DNA of 39,346 bases, taken from assembly GCA_903847955.1 (NCBI GenBank), contig CAINFA010000016.1, positions 1 to 39,346 of the forward strand. The letters are read 5' to 3'. The position numbers and the translations under genes were made by a program. Shown in pieces: positions 32,551 through 39,346 of this stretch (position 1 is the stretch's first letter; every line of letters begins with the position of its first letter). The notes below the pieces were generated by a model that saw only the letters and a program-made list of their open reading frames with translations, searched no databases and had not been told where the DNA came from. Source of the stretch: an uncultured Actinomycetes bacterium (GTDB lineage: Bacteria; Actinomycetota; Acidimicrobiia; Acidimicrobiales; RAAP-2).

Positions 32551-33585
32551 CTAGCCCCGACGACTGGTCGTCGAGGCCGTTGGCCCTCCGAGGAGGAAGC
32601 TACGGTCCGAGAGCTCGCCGAGGGCATAGGCCCCGTAGTAGCCGTCGAACAGGTGGCGCGTCTGCTCAGCCCAGGCCACGGCGTCGGGCCGCCGAGCCCG
32701 GTGCAGGACCTGGGTGATGCCCTTCGTGCCGATCAGGTACTGCGCCCAGGCGCCGGGGAAGTCCTTGACGCAGGCAACCTCAATGAGGTCGGTTCCCCGG
32801 TGCACCTGACGACGACAACGGTGGGTGTGGCCAGCGAGGTAGGCGATGAGGTTGTCGTGACGGCCCAAGCACTCGAGCAACAAGGCGCCAGCGTGCTCAT
32901 CGATGCTGTTCGCAGGGGTCAGCGGGTGCTCAGGAGTTGACAATGGATGGTGCCCGAAGAGGAGCACCGGCAGAGTGGTGCTCTGCGCCAAGGCATCGAC
33001 GGCGTCGATCTGCGCAGCGTCGAGGGTGCCACCAACGGTGAACCGTCGTGCGGTGTCGAGCACCACCACCCGTGCGCCATCGAGGTCGGAAACCTGGACC
33101 GGCCAGTCGGCGTACTGGCTGCCTTCGTAGCAGTCATGGTTGCCCCGCACGTAGAGGAGCCGGGTGCCGAAGGTGCCTCGGTACAGCTGGCGGAAGGCCG
33201 CGATCTCCGATGGGCGCCCTTCGTCGGTGAGGTCCCCCTTGACCACCACGAGGCTTGGCGTGGTCATCGCAGCCTCAGCCACCACCGCCTCGTTCATCAC
33301 CACCGGGTAGGGAGGTTGACCCGCAGGGAGCGAGATGCCTGATCCCTCGACGCCCGCCACCCGGCCGCAGACCTCCTCACCGAAGTGGACGTCGTTCATG
33401 GTGGCGATGGTCGACCGCACCTCGCCGATGTCCTCGAGGGTGCTGAAGGCGATGCCCTCGACGAGGTGCTCGCTGGAGGGCTCGAGTCCCTCGAGGACCA
33501 CGACCTCTCCGTCGATGAACAGCTCGGCGGTGGTGGGGCCAACGCTGAACAGCTCAGCGGGACGCGGTGGTGCGGTTGGGGTCAT
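32551..33585 (-). CDS. Metallophosphoesterase (calcineurin-like)
   Basis: 344 residues. A di-metal phosphoesterase with its motifs in order: NDVHFG (DxH), VVVKGDLTDEG (GD), VRGNHDCYEG (GNHD), LLFGHHPL (GHH) and LAGHTHRCRR (GHTH). The sequence before NDVHFG (about 85 residues) is an extra N-terminal beta-rich region (ELFIDGEVVVLEGLEPSSEH) seen in some fused members. Substrate is unknown; phosphodiesters or nucleotides are typical. The start at 33585 makes an ATGA overlap with the acetyltransferase gene upstream; the track's 33612 would lengthen the overlap. No signal peptide, so cytoplasmic. Confidence 0.86.
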   Translation of the reverse strand: MTPTAPPRPAELFSVGPTTAELFIDGEVVVLEGLEPSSEHLVEGIAFSTLEDIGEVRSTIATMNDVHFGEEVCGRVAGVEGSGISLPAGQPPYPVVMNEAVVAEAAMTTPSLVVVKGDLTDEGRPSEIAAFRQLYRGTFGTRLLYVRGNHDCYEGSQYADWPVQVSDLDGARVVVLDTARRFTVGGTLDAAQIDAVDALAQSTTLPVLLFGHHPLSTPEHPLTPANSIDEHAGALLLECLGRHDNLIAYLAGHTHRCRRQVHRGTDLIEVACVKDFPGAWAQYLIGTKGITQVLHRARRPDAVAWAEQTRHLFDGYYGAYALGELSDRSFLLGGPTASTTSRRG

Positions 33586-34214
33586 CGTCGGGCTGGTCGT
33601 TGCATGGCCCACAGCTGTGGGCCACCGGCAACGGGTCGCAGGTCGTTGACGACCTCGAACCCAAAGCGGCGGTAGTAGGGGAGGTTGTCCTCCTTCTGGG
33701 TCTCGAGGTACGCCGGGACGGCCTCGAGGTCAGCGCGCTCGAGGCCTTCGGTCAGCAAGAGTGAACCCACCCCTTGACGTTGCACTTCGGGGTCGGCGAC
33801 GAGCAGGAAGAGGTAGCTATGGGGGTCCTTCGGGTGTGCCTTGGCCATGGCGTTGAGGAAGGCGGTGCCGTCCTTGAGCGCCCGTGGGCGGCGGTAGAGC
33901 GCTCGGAGGGTGCCGGGCACCTGGGCGAACTGGGTCCCGATGGACTGGGGGTACGCCCCTGGAGGCAGCCACGCGGCCACGCCCATGATCTTGTCCTTGG
34001 CATCTCGGGCGGTGGTGATCCTGCTGTTGTCGCCGAGGTGCTTGAGCATGGTGTGGAAGAACGTCACGAGGCCCTGGTTGCGCAGCACCGGGTCGGGGGA
34101 GAGGAAGACGAAGAACGGATCGGTGAAGAACGCCCGACAGGCGACCACCGCGGCATCGGCCAGCTCGCGCTTGGAGAGGTCACGGTCGTCGAAGGAAATC
34201 TCGCTTGGAGCCAT
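33582..34214 (-). CDS. GNAT-family N-acetyltransferase
   Basis: 210 residues. The GNAT core is visible: PHSYLFLLVADPEVQRQGVGSLLL is motif A with the acetyl-CoA-binding Q/RxxGxG/A loop, and PAYLETQKEDNLPYYRRFGFEVV is motif B. The middle (WLPPGAYPQS) and the start (ELADAAVVACRAFFTDPFF) match a common group of actinobacterial GNAT proteins of unknown substrate. The ATG at 34214 rather than the track's 34352 is supported by TACGCT-GCACAG-ATG, a leaderless start. It overlaps the metallophosphoesterase gene (ATGA) as a two-gene operon, divergent from the threonine-aldolase-like gene. Confidence 0.86.
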   Translation of the reverse strand: MAPSEISFDDRDLSKRELADAAVVACRAFFTDPFFVFLSPDPVLRNQGLVTFFHTMLKHLGDNSRITTARDAKDKIMGVAAWLPPGAYPQSIGTQFAQVPGTLRALYRRPRALKDGTAFLNAMAKAHPKDPHSYLFLLVADPEVQRQGVGSLLLTEGLERADLEAVPAYLETQKEDNLPYYRRFGFEVVNDLRPVAGGPQLWAMQRPARR

Positions 34215-34220
34215 CTGTGC

Positions 34221-34226
34221 AGCGTA
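34221..34226 (-). promoter_or_regulatory. -10 box of GNAT-metallophosphoesterase operon
   Basis: The reverse strand reads TACGCT-GCACAG-ATG, a TANNNT box 6 nt before the start codon without a ribosome-binding site. Confidence 0.5.
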
Positions 34227-34259
34227 CCGATTCGTGCCTTTCAGGGTCGGGTGGTTCAC

Positions 34260-34265
34260 TAGGTT
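34260..34265 (+). promoter_or_regulatory. -10 box of threonine-aldolase-like gene
   Basis: TAGGTT-GGTCCC-ATG, the same hexamer and spacing as the leaderless start of the SCO6745-family gene. The divergent intergenic region is only 57 nt. Confidence 0.55.
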
Positions 34266-34271
34266 GGTCCC

Positions 34272-35378
34272 ATGGCCGCTCGCCCCGTCGTGCCCACCGC
34301 TGCACAACTGCGCGCCGCCGAGGCTGGATGTGACCGCTTCATCGCAGGCCATGGACGGCGGACCGCCGAGCGCTTCTTGGCCACCATTCCGGTCGACGCT
34401 GAGCTCGACGTCTACGGAGACGGTGGTGTGGTTGCGGCACTTGAGGCTGACGTCGCCACGCTGCTGGAGAAGCCTGCTGCGCTATTCCTGCCGAGCGGCA
34501 CCATGGCCCAGCAGGCCACGCTTCGAATCCACGCCGACGCCCGAGGTCGTCGTTCAGTGGTCTTCCACCCCACGTGCCACCTCGACACCTCTGAGGAGCG
34601 GGCCTACGAGCGGCTCCACGGCCTCGTGGGGATCCCGGTCGGCCCCGCAACCGAGCCGTTGACCATCGAGCGCCTCAAGGCGGTGCGCGAGCCATTCGGG
34701 TCCCTCGTGCTCGAGTTGCCCCAGCGCGCCCTCGGTGGCACCCTGCCGAGTTTCGCCGAGCTTGACGCCATGTGCCAGTGGGCTCGGCGTCGAGGCGCGG
34801 CGGTGCACCTCGATGGGGCGCGGCTCTTCGAGGCTGCGCCGTACTACCAGGCGACCGCCAAGGCATCCATCGCCAAGGTTGCCGCCCTCTTCGACACGGT
34901 CTACGTGTCGTTCTACAAGGGACTCGGCGGCATTGCCGGCAGCTGCGTGGCTGGTTCGAAGGAGGTGATCGGTGAGCTCAGCGCTTGGAGGACTCGGCAC
35001 GGTGGGCGGCTGTTCGGCCTGTGGCCCTACGCCGCATCAGCGAGGACGGTGCTGGCTGAGCGCCAGCCGAAGATGGGGGCCTACTACCGGCGGGCCAAGG
35101 CCATCGGGGCGGCACTTGGAGCACTCGAGGGGGTCGAGGTGCTGCCCACGCCGGTGCAGAGCCCGTTGCTCCACATCCGGATTGCTGGCGAGCGGGCGGT
35201 CATCGCTCGGCGGATGTACGACCTGGCGACCGAGCGAGGGATCTGGAGCTTCGCTCGGCCGTTCATGACCGAGGGGCCGGCGCTGCAGCGCTTCGAGATG
35301 ACCGTCGGCGATGCCACCATGGCGCTCAGCGTCGACGAGGTCGTCGACGCCTTCACCTGGATTGCCCATGGCCACTGA
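34272..35378 (+). CDS. Threonine-aldolase-like beta-eliminating lyase
   Basis: 368 residues, a fold-type I PLP enzyme. Seen: VYGDGGVVAALEADVATLLEK, LFLPSGTMAQQATLRIHA, LVLELPQRALGGTLPSFAEL, AVHLDGARLFEAAPYY (Asp contacting PLP) and YVSFYKGLGGIAGSCVAG with the PLP lysine. This is the pattern of low-specificity L-threonine aldolases, which cleave threonine to glycine and acetaldehyde, but LELPQRALGG replaces the usual LENTH segment, so substrate may differ. Leaderless start. The 3' end overlaps the FkbM methyltransferase gene by 11 nt. Confidence 0.85.
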   Translation: MAARPVVPTAAQLRAAEAGCDRFIAGHGRRTAERFLATIPVDAELDVYGDGGVVAALEADVATLLEKPAALFLPSGTMAQQATLRIHADARGRRSVVFHPTCHLDTSEERAYERLHGLVGIPVGPATEPLTIERLKAVREPFGSLVLELPQRALGGTLPSFAELDAMCQWARRRGAAVHLDGARLFEAAPYYQATAKASIAKVAALFDTVYVSFYKGLGGIAGSCVAGSKEVIGELSAWRTRHGGRLFGLWPYAASARTVLAERQPKMGAYYRRAKAIGAALGALEGVEVLPTPVQSPLLHIRIAGERAVIARRMYDLATERGIWSFARPFMTEGPALQRFEMTVGDATMALSVDEVVDAFTWIAHGH

Positions 35379-36252
35379 TCCACTCGTGGTGACCGAGGGT
35401 CCAGGGACCATCCCGCGTCCGGCCGCGACGTTCCGCGGGCGGCCCATCTCCTTCGCCCAGAACGGTGAGGACGTCATCTTGGCTCGGGCACTTCGGCCTG
35501 AGGCTCGGCTCGGGACGTGGATCGACGTGGGTGCGCACGATCCCTTGGTCGACTCCGTGACGGCCTACTTCAGCGCTCGTGGCTGGTCGGGGATCAACAT
35601 CGAGCCACTCCCGACGCTCTTCGGTCGCCTCGTGGCTCAACGGCCAGCAGACACGAACCTGCAGCTGGCAGTTGGGGCTGCGCCCGGGACACTCCAGATG
35701 TTGGTGGGTCCCCCCGAGCGGACCGGTTGGTCGACCCTCGACCTCTCTCGTCGAGATGAGCTCGTCGCCGAAGGGTTCACCGAGCACAGCGTCGAAGTAC
35801 GGACGCTGGCGTCGGTACTTTCCGAACTCCAGCTCGCACCCATCGTGGACTTCATGAAGGTCGACGTCGAAGGCCTCGAGGCTGAGGTGCTGGCCGGCAT
35901 GGACTTCTCGGCGGTGCGACCTCGGGTCGTGGTGGTCGAGGCCACCAAACCCGGCTCACCTGAGCCAGCCCATGAGCGGTTCGAGCCCATCGTGGTCGCA
36001 GCCGGGTATCGATGCGTCTTGTTCGAAGGGCTCAATCGCTACTACGTGGACACCACAGACCCCGAGGTTCGGGCGCTCGAGGTTGACCTCGGCCGTCCCG
36101 CAGGCGTCTTCGACGACTACATCACCTTGCGGCAGGTCAATGAACTGGCAGCGCTCGAAGCCGAGGTTGCCCGCCTGACGGCCGAGCTTGAAGAGCGGAC
36201 TCGCGCTCGGCCGTCGCCAAGGGCTCGCTCTGAGGCGCCGCCTTCGTGGTGA
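35368..36252 (+). CDS. FkbM-family SAM-dependent methyltransferase
   Basis: 294 residues. The Rossmann-type methyltransferase core shows SFAQNGEDVILARALRP, TWIDVGAHDPLVDSVTAYFSARGWSGINIEP (SAM motif I), TLASVLSEL and DFMKVDVEGLEAEVLAGMDF, the FkbM hallmark. FkbM proteins O-methylate sugars, lipids or secondary metabolites, and the acceptor cannot be predicted. Members like this often sit in glycan gene clusters, but no glycosyltransferase is nearby. The C-terminus has a short coiled coil (ALEAEVARLTAELEERT). The ATG at 35368 overlaps the upstream gene by 11 nt; the track's earlier start is inside that gene. Confidence 0.85.
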   Translation: MATDPLVVTEGPGTIPRPAATFRGRPISFAQNGEDVILARALRPEARLGTWIDVGAHDPLVDSVTAYFSARGWSGINIEPLPTLFGRLVAQRPADTNLQLAVGAAPGTLQMLVGPPERTGWSTLDLSRRDELVAEGFTEHSVEVRTLASVLSELQLAPIVDFMKVDVEGLEAEVLAGMDFSAVRPRVVVVEATKPGSPEPAHERFEPIVVAAGYRCVLFEGLNRYYVDTTDPEVRALEVDLGRPAGVFDDYITLRQVNELAALEAEVARLTAELEERTRARPSPRARSEAPPSW

Positions 36253-36345
36253 GCGACGCCTGAGCGTGCGAGAAGGCATGCTTGGCCCTGTCACGTGGGA
36301 GCTCGTGGGTTTCCGTCGCGTAACACTTCTGTGACATTGGTCCTG

Positions 36346-36351
36346 TATGTT
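36346..36351 (+). promoter_or_regulatory. Candidate -10 box of ABC transporter operon
   Basis: TATGTT in the 127-nt gap before the binding-protein gene, 28 nt before the ATG. GTAACACTTCTGTGACA just upstream looks like an imperfect operator-like repeat. AAGGAGG (36368-36374) is a strong ribosome-binding site. Confidence 0.4.
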
Positions 36352-36379
36352 GCTCCTGTTCGACTCAAGGAGGTGCCTC

Positions 36380-37297
36380 ATGGCCCTGAAACTCGCTTCC
36401 ATCCTCACCGGCGCTGCGTTGGCTGCGCTTCCCATCACCGTGGCTGCGGGTGTGGCCCCGTCTGCCGGCGCCTCGGGCGACGGTGCGAGCTGGCCGACGA
36501 TCACCAAGCAGGCCTCGATCGCCAGCCTCGTGCCGAGTTCTATCGCCAAGAGCGGGGTGCTCACGGTGGCATCGGACTCGACCTACGCCCCCATGGAGTA
36601 CCTCGCCAGTGACAACACCACGGTAGTCGGCGTCGATGCCGACCTGATGAAGGCCGTGGGCCAGGTGCTCGGGCTCAAGACCCAGATCACGAGCGTGACC
36701 TTCGACGACATCATCCCCAAGCTCCAAACCAACTCCTTCGACGTTGGTGCGTCGTCGTTCACCGACACCAAGGCCCGCGAGAAGGTCGTCAACTTCGTCG
36801 ACTACTTCAACGCTGGTGAGGGGTTCTACGAGCTGGCCTCGGCGAAGGCCTTGTCAGGATCGGGCCTGCTGCAGCTCTGCGGGCAGACGGTGTCAGTGGA
36901 GATCGGCACCACCGAGCAGGATGACGCCGCTACCGCCAACACTGCCTGCCACAAGGCGCACAAGTCTGGCGTGTCGGTCCTCGCCTTCTCGACCCAGACG
37001 CTCGCCAACTTGGCCGTCTCCGACGGGCACGCCACCGTCGGCTTCGCCGACTCTGAGGTCTCGGCGTACATCGTGTCAACCTCTGGTGGCACCTTCAAGA
37101 ACACCGGCTCGGTCTACGCCTCTGCCCCCTACGGCCTGGCCGTGGTCAAGACCGGCGCCAACGCCAAGCTCGATGTGGCCATCGAGGGTGCGGTGAACTA
37201 CCTCGTCAAGAGCGGGCAGTACGGCACCATCTTGAAGTACTGGGGCCAGACCAAGGGTGGGGTCAAGACCGCCACGCTGAACAAGGCGCTGTTCTAG
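36380..37297 (+). CDS. Amino acid ABC transporter substrate-binding protein
   Basis: 305 residues. Family 3 (polar amino acid type) solute-binding protein: KSGVLTVASDSTYAPMEY, VGVDADLMKAVGQVLGL, FDDIIPKLQTNSFDVGASSFTDTKAREKVVNFVDYF (typical substrate-binding and hinge segments), SVEIGTTEQDDA and YGLAVVKTG. The N-terminus is a signal peptide (LASILTGAALAALPITVAAGVA) with Ala-rich cleavage sites and no lipobox cysteine, so it is not an ordinary lipoprotein. Two later cysteines (LLQLCGQ and NTACHK) might pair. AAGGAGG precedes the ATG at 36380. First gene of the transporter operon. The ligand is not predictable. Confidence 0.88.
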   Translation: MALKLASILTGAALAALPITVAAGVAPSAGASGDGASWPTITKQASIASLVPSSIAKSGVLTVASDSTYAPMEYLASDNTTVVGVDADLMKAVGQVLGLKTQITSVTFDDIIPKLQTNSFDVGASSFTDTKAREKVVNFVDYFNAGEGFYELASAKALSGSGLLQLCGQTVSVEIGTTEQDDAATANTACHKAHKSGVSVLAFSTQTLANLAVSDGHATVGFADSEVSAYIVSTSGGTFKNTGSVYASAPYGLAVVKTGANAKLDVAIEGAVNYLVKSGQYGTILKYWGQTKGGVKTATLNKALF

Positions 37298-37301
37298 TCC
37301 C

Positions 37302-38336
37302 TTGACCGACCTACCGACGGAGGGCTCGACGGGAGCAGCGTTCCCGTCGACTCCCTCCGTTGACGCGTCGGGCCTCGAGGAGGCGCCGCCTGCGGGCCAT
37401 GGCATGACGACCGTGCCGCTGCGGCGCTATGGGCGATGGGCGGCAACCCTGCTGCTCGTGGTGCTTGGCGCCATGGGGATCCACACCTTGCTCTCCAAGG
37501 TGGCTCCCGTCGACAACCCCAATGCCTCAAGGTGGCGCTTCGACTGGCCCACCGTCTTCCACTACCTGTTCACCAAGACCATCCTGCTGGGGGTGGTGGT
37601 CACCATGTCGATCACCATCATCGTGATGGTGATCGCTTTCGTGTTGGCCATCGTCCTGGCTTCGATGCGCCTCTCGGGAGCGATCCAGCTTCGAGGCGTG
37701 TCGTGGCTCTTCATCTGGTTCTTCCGCGGGACACCCATCTGGGTGCAACTGATCTTTTGGTACAACGTCTCGTGGCTGTACCCGAGCGTGTCGTTCGGGG
37801 TGCCCTTCTGGCACAGCTACGCCACGGTGTCGACCAACACCGCACTGAGCAACCTGCTCGTCGTGGCGGTGTTGGCGCTATCGCTGAACGAGGCGGCCTA
37901 CCTCGCTGAAATCGTGCGCGGCGGCATCATCGTGGTCGACCGAGGTCAGACCGAGGCGGCCCAGGCGCTCGGGATGTCCAAGCCCTCAACCTTCCGTCGC
38001 ATCGTGCTGCCCCAGGCCATGCGAGCCATCATCCCTGCCACGGGCAACGAGACGATCTCCATGCTCAAGACGACGTCGCTGCTGGCGACAGCACTAGGTG
38101 GCATCGCCATCTTCGGGATCCACAGTGGGGACCTGTTCTACGCCGCCAACCAGATCGCGATTGGGAACTACGAAATCATCCCCCTCCTCATCGTGGCGTC
38201 GATTTGGTACCTGGTGCTGACCTCGGTGATGACCATCGGTCAGCACTTCATTGAGGCCCACTACGGCAAGGGCATCGCCACCGAGCCAACGGCTTCTCGC
38301 TGGAGGGGTTCGCTCTTTGGGGGAGGACGCCAGTGA
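37302..38336 (+). CDS. Amino acid ABC transporter permease
   Basis: 344 residues from the TTG at 37302, or 310 from the ATG at 37404. Several membrane helices and the ATPase-contact EAA loop ([14 protein letters not shown], then [30 protein letters not shown]) are typical of HisM/GlnP-type permeases, as is [16 protein letters not shown]. The first 34 codons from TTG overlap a strong stem-loop (37317-37360) and neither start has a clear ribosome-binding site, so the start is uncertain. Actinobacterial relatives often have a Pro-rich N-terminal tail like this one, and the TTG is only 4 nt after the binding-protein stop, so coupling is plausible. The stop overlaps the ATPase gene (GTGA). Confidence 0.87.
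   Translation: MTDLPTEGSTGAAFPSTPSVDASGLEEAPPAGHGMTTVPLRRYGRWAATLLLVVLGAMGIHTLLSKVAPVDNPNASRWRFDWPTVFHYLFTKTILLGVVVTMSITIIVMVIAFVLAIVLASMRLSGAIQLRGVSWLFIWFFRGTPIWVQLIFWYNVSWLYPSVSFGVPFWHSYATVSTNTALSNLLVVAVLALSLNEAAYLAEIVRGGIIVVDRGQTEAAQALGMSKPSTFRRIVLPQAMRAIIPATGNETISMLKTTSLLATALGGIAIFGIHSGDLFYAANQIAIGNYEIIPLLIVASIWYLVLTSVMTIGQHFIEAHYGKGIATEPTASRWRGSLFGGGRQ
37317..37360 (+). promoter_or_regulatory. Strong stem-loop after the binding-protein gene
   Basis: ACGGAGGG and TCGACGGGA pair with TCCCGTCGA and CCCTCCGT: 17 base pairs interrupted by a small bulge (C opposite CT) around a 7-nt loop. It starts 19 nt after the binding-protein stop and has no T-tract. Such structures between binding-protein and permease genes commonly stabilise the upstream mRNA or partly terminate, giving more binding protein than permease. 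Confidence 0.6.
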
Positions 38337-39094
38337 GCGCCATGGTCGAAGCCATCAGCGTCACGAAGAGCTTCGGGCGCCATGAGGTGCTCAAGGGCAT
38401 CGATCTGGTCGTGGCCCCAGGCGAGGTGACGTGCTTGCTCGGGCCCTCAGGTTCGGGCAAGTCCACCTTCTTGCGCTGCATCAACCACCTCGAGAAGATC
38501 TCCGGAGGCCAACTCCTCGTCGATGGTGACCACGTCGGCTACGAAGAACGGCGCGGCAAGCTCTACGAACTCTCCGACCGCAAGGTCTGCGCCCGCCGGG
38601 CCGAGATCGGCATGGTCTTCCAGCGGTTCAACCTCTTCCCACACCTCACCGCCTTGGAGAACATCACCCTGGCGCCAACGATCGTTCGCCGTCACCGAGG
38701 TGCTGCGCTCGAGGAGCGGGCGCACGCGCTGCTCGAGCGGGTCGGGCTGGCAGACAAGGCGAATGCGTACCCTGCGCAGCTCTCGGGCGGACAGCAGCAG
38801 CGCATCGCCATCGCTCGGGCACTGTGCATGGAGCCCAAGCTCATGCTCTTCGACGAGCCGACCTCCGCGCTCGATCCCGAGCTGGTGGGCGACGTGCTTG
38901 AGGTGATGCGGTCCTTGGCAAACGACGGGATGACCATGGTGGTCGTTACCCATGAGATCGGCTTCGCTCGTGAGGTCGCCGACACCGCGTACTTCATGGA
39001 CCAAGGGGTCATCATCGAGCACGGCGACCCCAAGACCATCTTCGACCACCCCACGAGTGAGCGCTTCGCCGAGTTCTTAGGTCAAGTCCTCTAG
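38333..39094 (+). CDS. Amino acid ABC transporter ATP-binding protein
   Basis: 253 residues of the GlnQ/HisP type. All ABC motifs are visible: Walker [11 protein letters not shown]-loop [12 protein letters not shown], signature [15 protein letters not shown], Walker [15 protein letters not shown], and the H-loop in VVVTHEIGF. An insert between Walker A and the Q-loop ([20 protein letters not shown]) is a feature of some actinobacterial polar amino acid ATPases. The GTG overlaps the permease TGA; an ATG at 38342 is an alternative. It completes a three-gene importer. Its 3' end overlaps a convergent membrane-protein gene by 18 nt. Confidence 0.93.
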   Translation: MSAMVEAISVTKSFGRHEVLKGIDLVVAPGEVTCLLGPSGSGKSTFLRCINHLEKISGGQLLVDGDHVGYEERRGKLYELSDRKVCARRAEIGMVFQRFNLFPHLTALENITLAPTIVRRHRGAALEERAHALLERVGLADKANAYPAQLSGGQQQRIAIARALCMEPKLMLFDEPTSALDPELVGDVLEVMRSLANDGMTMVVVTHEIGFAREVADTAYFMDQGVIIEHGDPKTIFDHPTSERFAEFLGQVL

Positions 39095-39346
39095 GGCTCG
39101 GCCCCCAGGCTGGACAGGCACCGGCGCTCGTGCCGCCAAGGCTTGGGCCTGGAGCCAGGTCCGCCAGCGGAGCACCGTCACGACCATGAGCGCCGCACCG
39201 CCGCTGATGAGCAGGATGCCGGCCACTTGGACGAGCACCGAGCCGAGCGACGCGCCGTCACCGAGCAGGAAGTGCTCATCCAGACTGCGCTCGATGCCCC
39301 AGAGGATCATGGTGGTAGCGGTCACGATGCCCGGTGGAAACCCGAC
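39077..39346 (-). CDS. Membrane protein, C-terminal fragment
   Basis: The reading frame stays open to the right edge ([13 protein letters not shown]...), so the track's GTG at 39325 is probably internal and the gene continues outside. About 89 codons are visible. A hydrophobic helix ([25 protein letters not shown]) is followed by RWRTWLQAQ and a short tail. A second, weaker hydrophobic stretch lies at the visible N-terminal side. No family recognised. It ends inside the ATPase gene on the opposite strand (18-nt convergent overlap). Confidence 0.6.
   Translation of the reverse strand, partial: VGFPPGIVTATTMILWGIERSLDEHFLLGDGASLGSVLVQVAGILLISGGAALMVVTVLRWRTWLQAQALAARAPVPVQPGGRALEDLT

Overview
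The window is dense, high-GC bacterial chromosome. Spacing is tight, many genes are joined by ATGA, GTGA or TGATG overlaps, and there is no rRNA, tRNA, CRISPR array, phage gene or insertion sequence that I can see. The actinobacterial type of LeuB, the SCO6745-type regulator-like protein, the sortase (LPFTG) surface protein and the repeated leaderless starts (TANNNT about 6 nt before ATG) point to an actinobacterium. A lineage near Acidimicrobiia is my guess from gene content and is not proven by the sequence.

Left part (1-4.4 kb): branched-chain amino acid synthesis. greA and the start of leuC run leftward and overlap (ATGA). leuB, ilvE and cimA run rightward as an overlapping operon. CimA (citramalate synthase) with LeuB/LeuC and IlvE suggests isoleucine made from pyruvate through citramalate, with the leucine enzymes shared. 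Next come an unrecognised 168-aa protein and a convergent SCO6745-family protein (4.5-5.8 kb).

5.9-11 kb: acyl-CoA metabolism. There is an acyl-CoA dehydrogenase, a sphingosine-1-phosphate-lyase-like PLP enzyme, and a tandem pair of CitE-superfamily enzymes. The first closely resembles the Chloroflexus malyl-CoA/methylmalyl-CoA/citramalyl-CoA lyase and the second resembles the Rhodobacter malyl-CoA thioesterase (Mcl2). Together they could make malate from acetyl-CoA and glyoxylate. A convergent cysteine dioxygenase follows.

11.2-20 kb: one gene for a secreted, LPFTG-anchored surface protein of about 2,940 residues, built from about 19 DUF11-type Ig-like domains. The last nine are regular (126-137 aa) and each carries a Cys pair.

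20-31 kb: an amidohydrolase translationally coupled to a COG0523/CobW GTPase (possible metal delivery); a leftward operon of two tiny membrane proteins, a fused proline dehydrogenase/P5C dehydrogenase (PutA) and an MFS exporter; a phosphonate-monoesterase-like sulfatase; a small membrane protein; and a glyoxalase-fold (VOC) gene broken by a one-base frameshift.

29.8-39.3 kb: type II NADH dehydrogenase coupled to a secreted DUF4185-like beta-propeller protein; a GNAT acetyltransferase-metallophosphoesterase pair; a threonine-aldolase-like enzyme overlapping an FkbM methyltransferase; a polar amino acid ABC transporter (binding protein, permease, ATPase) with a strong stem-loop after the binding-protein gene; and the C-terminal end of a membrane protein leaving the window.

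The features I find most worth following are the giant DUF11/LPFTG protein, the malyl-CoA lyase/thioesterase pair, the amidohydrolase-COG0523 pair and the recurrent leaderless promoter geometry. I did not find a clearly new defence or mobile system.
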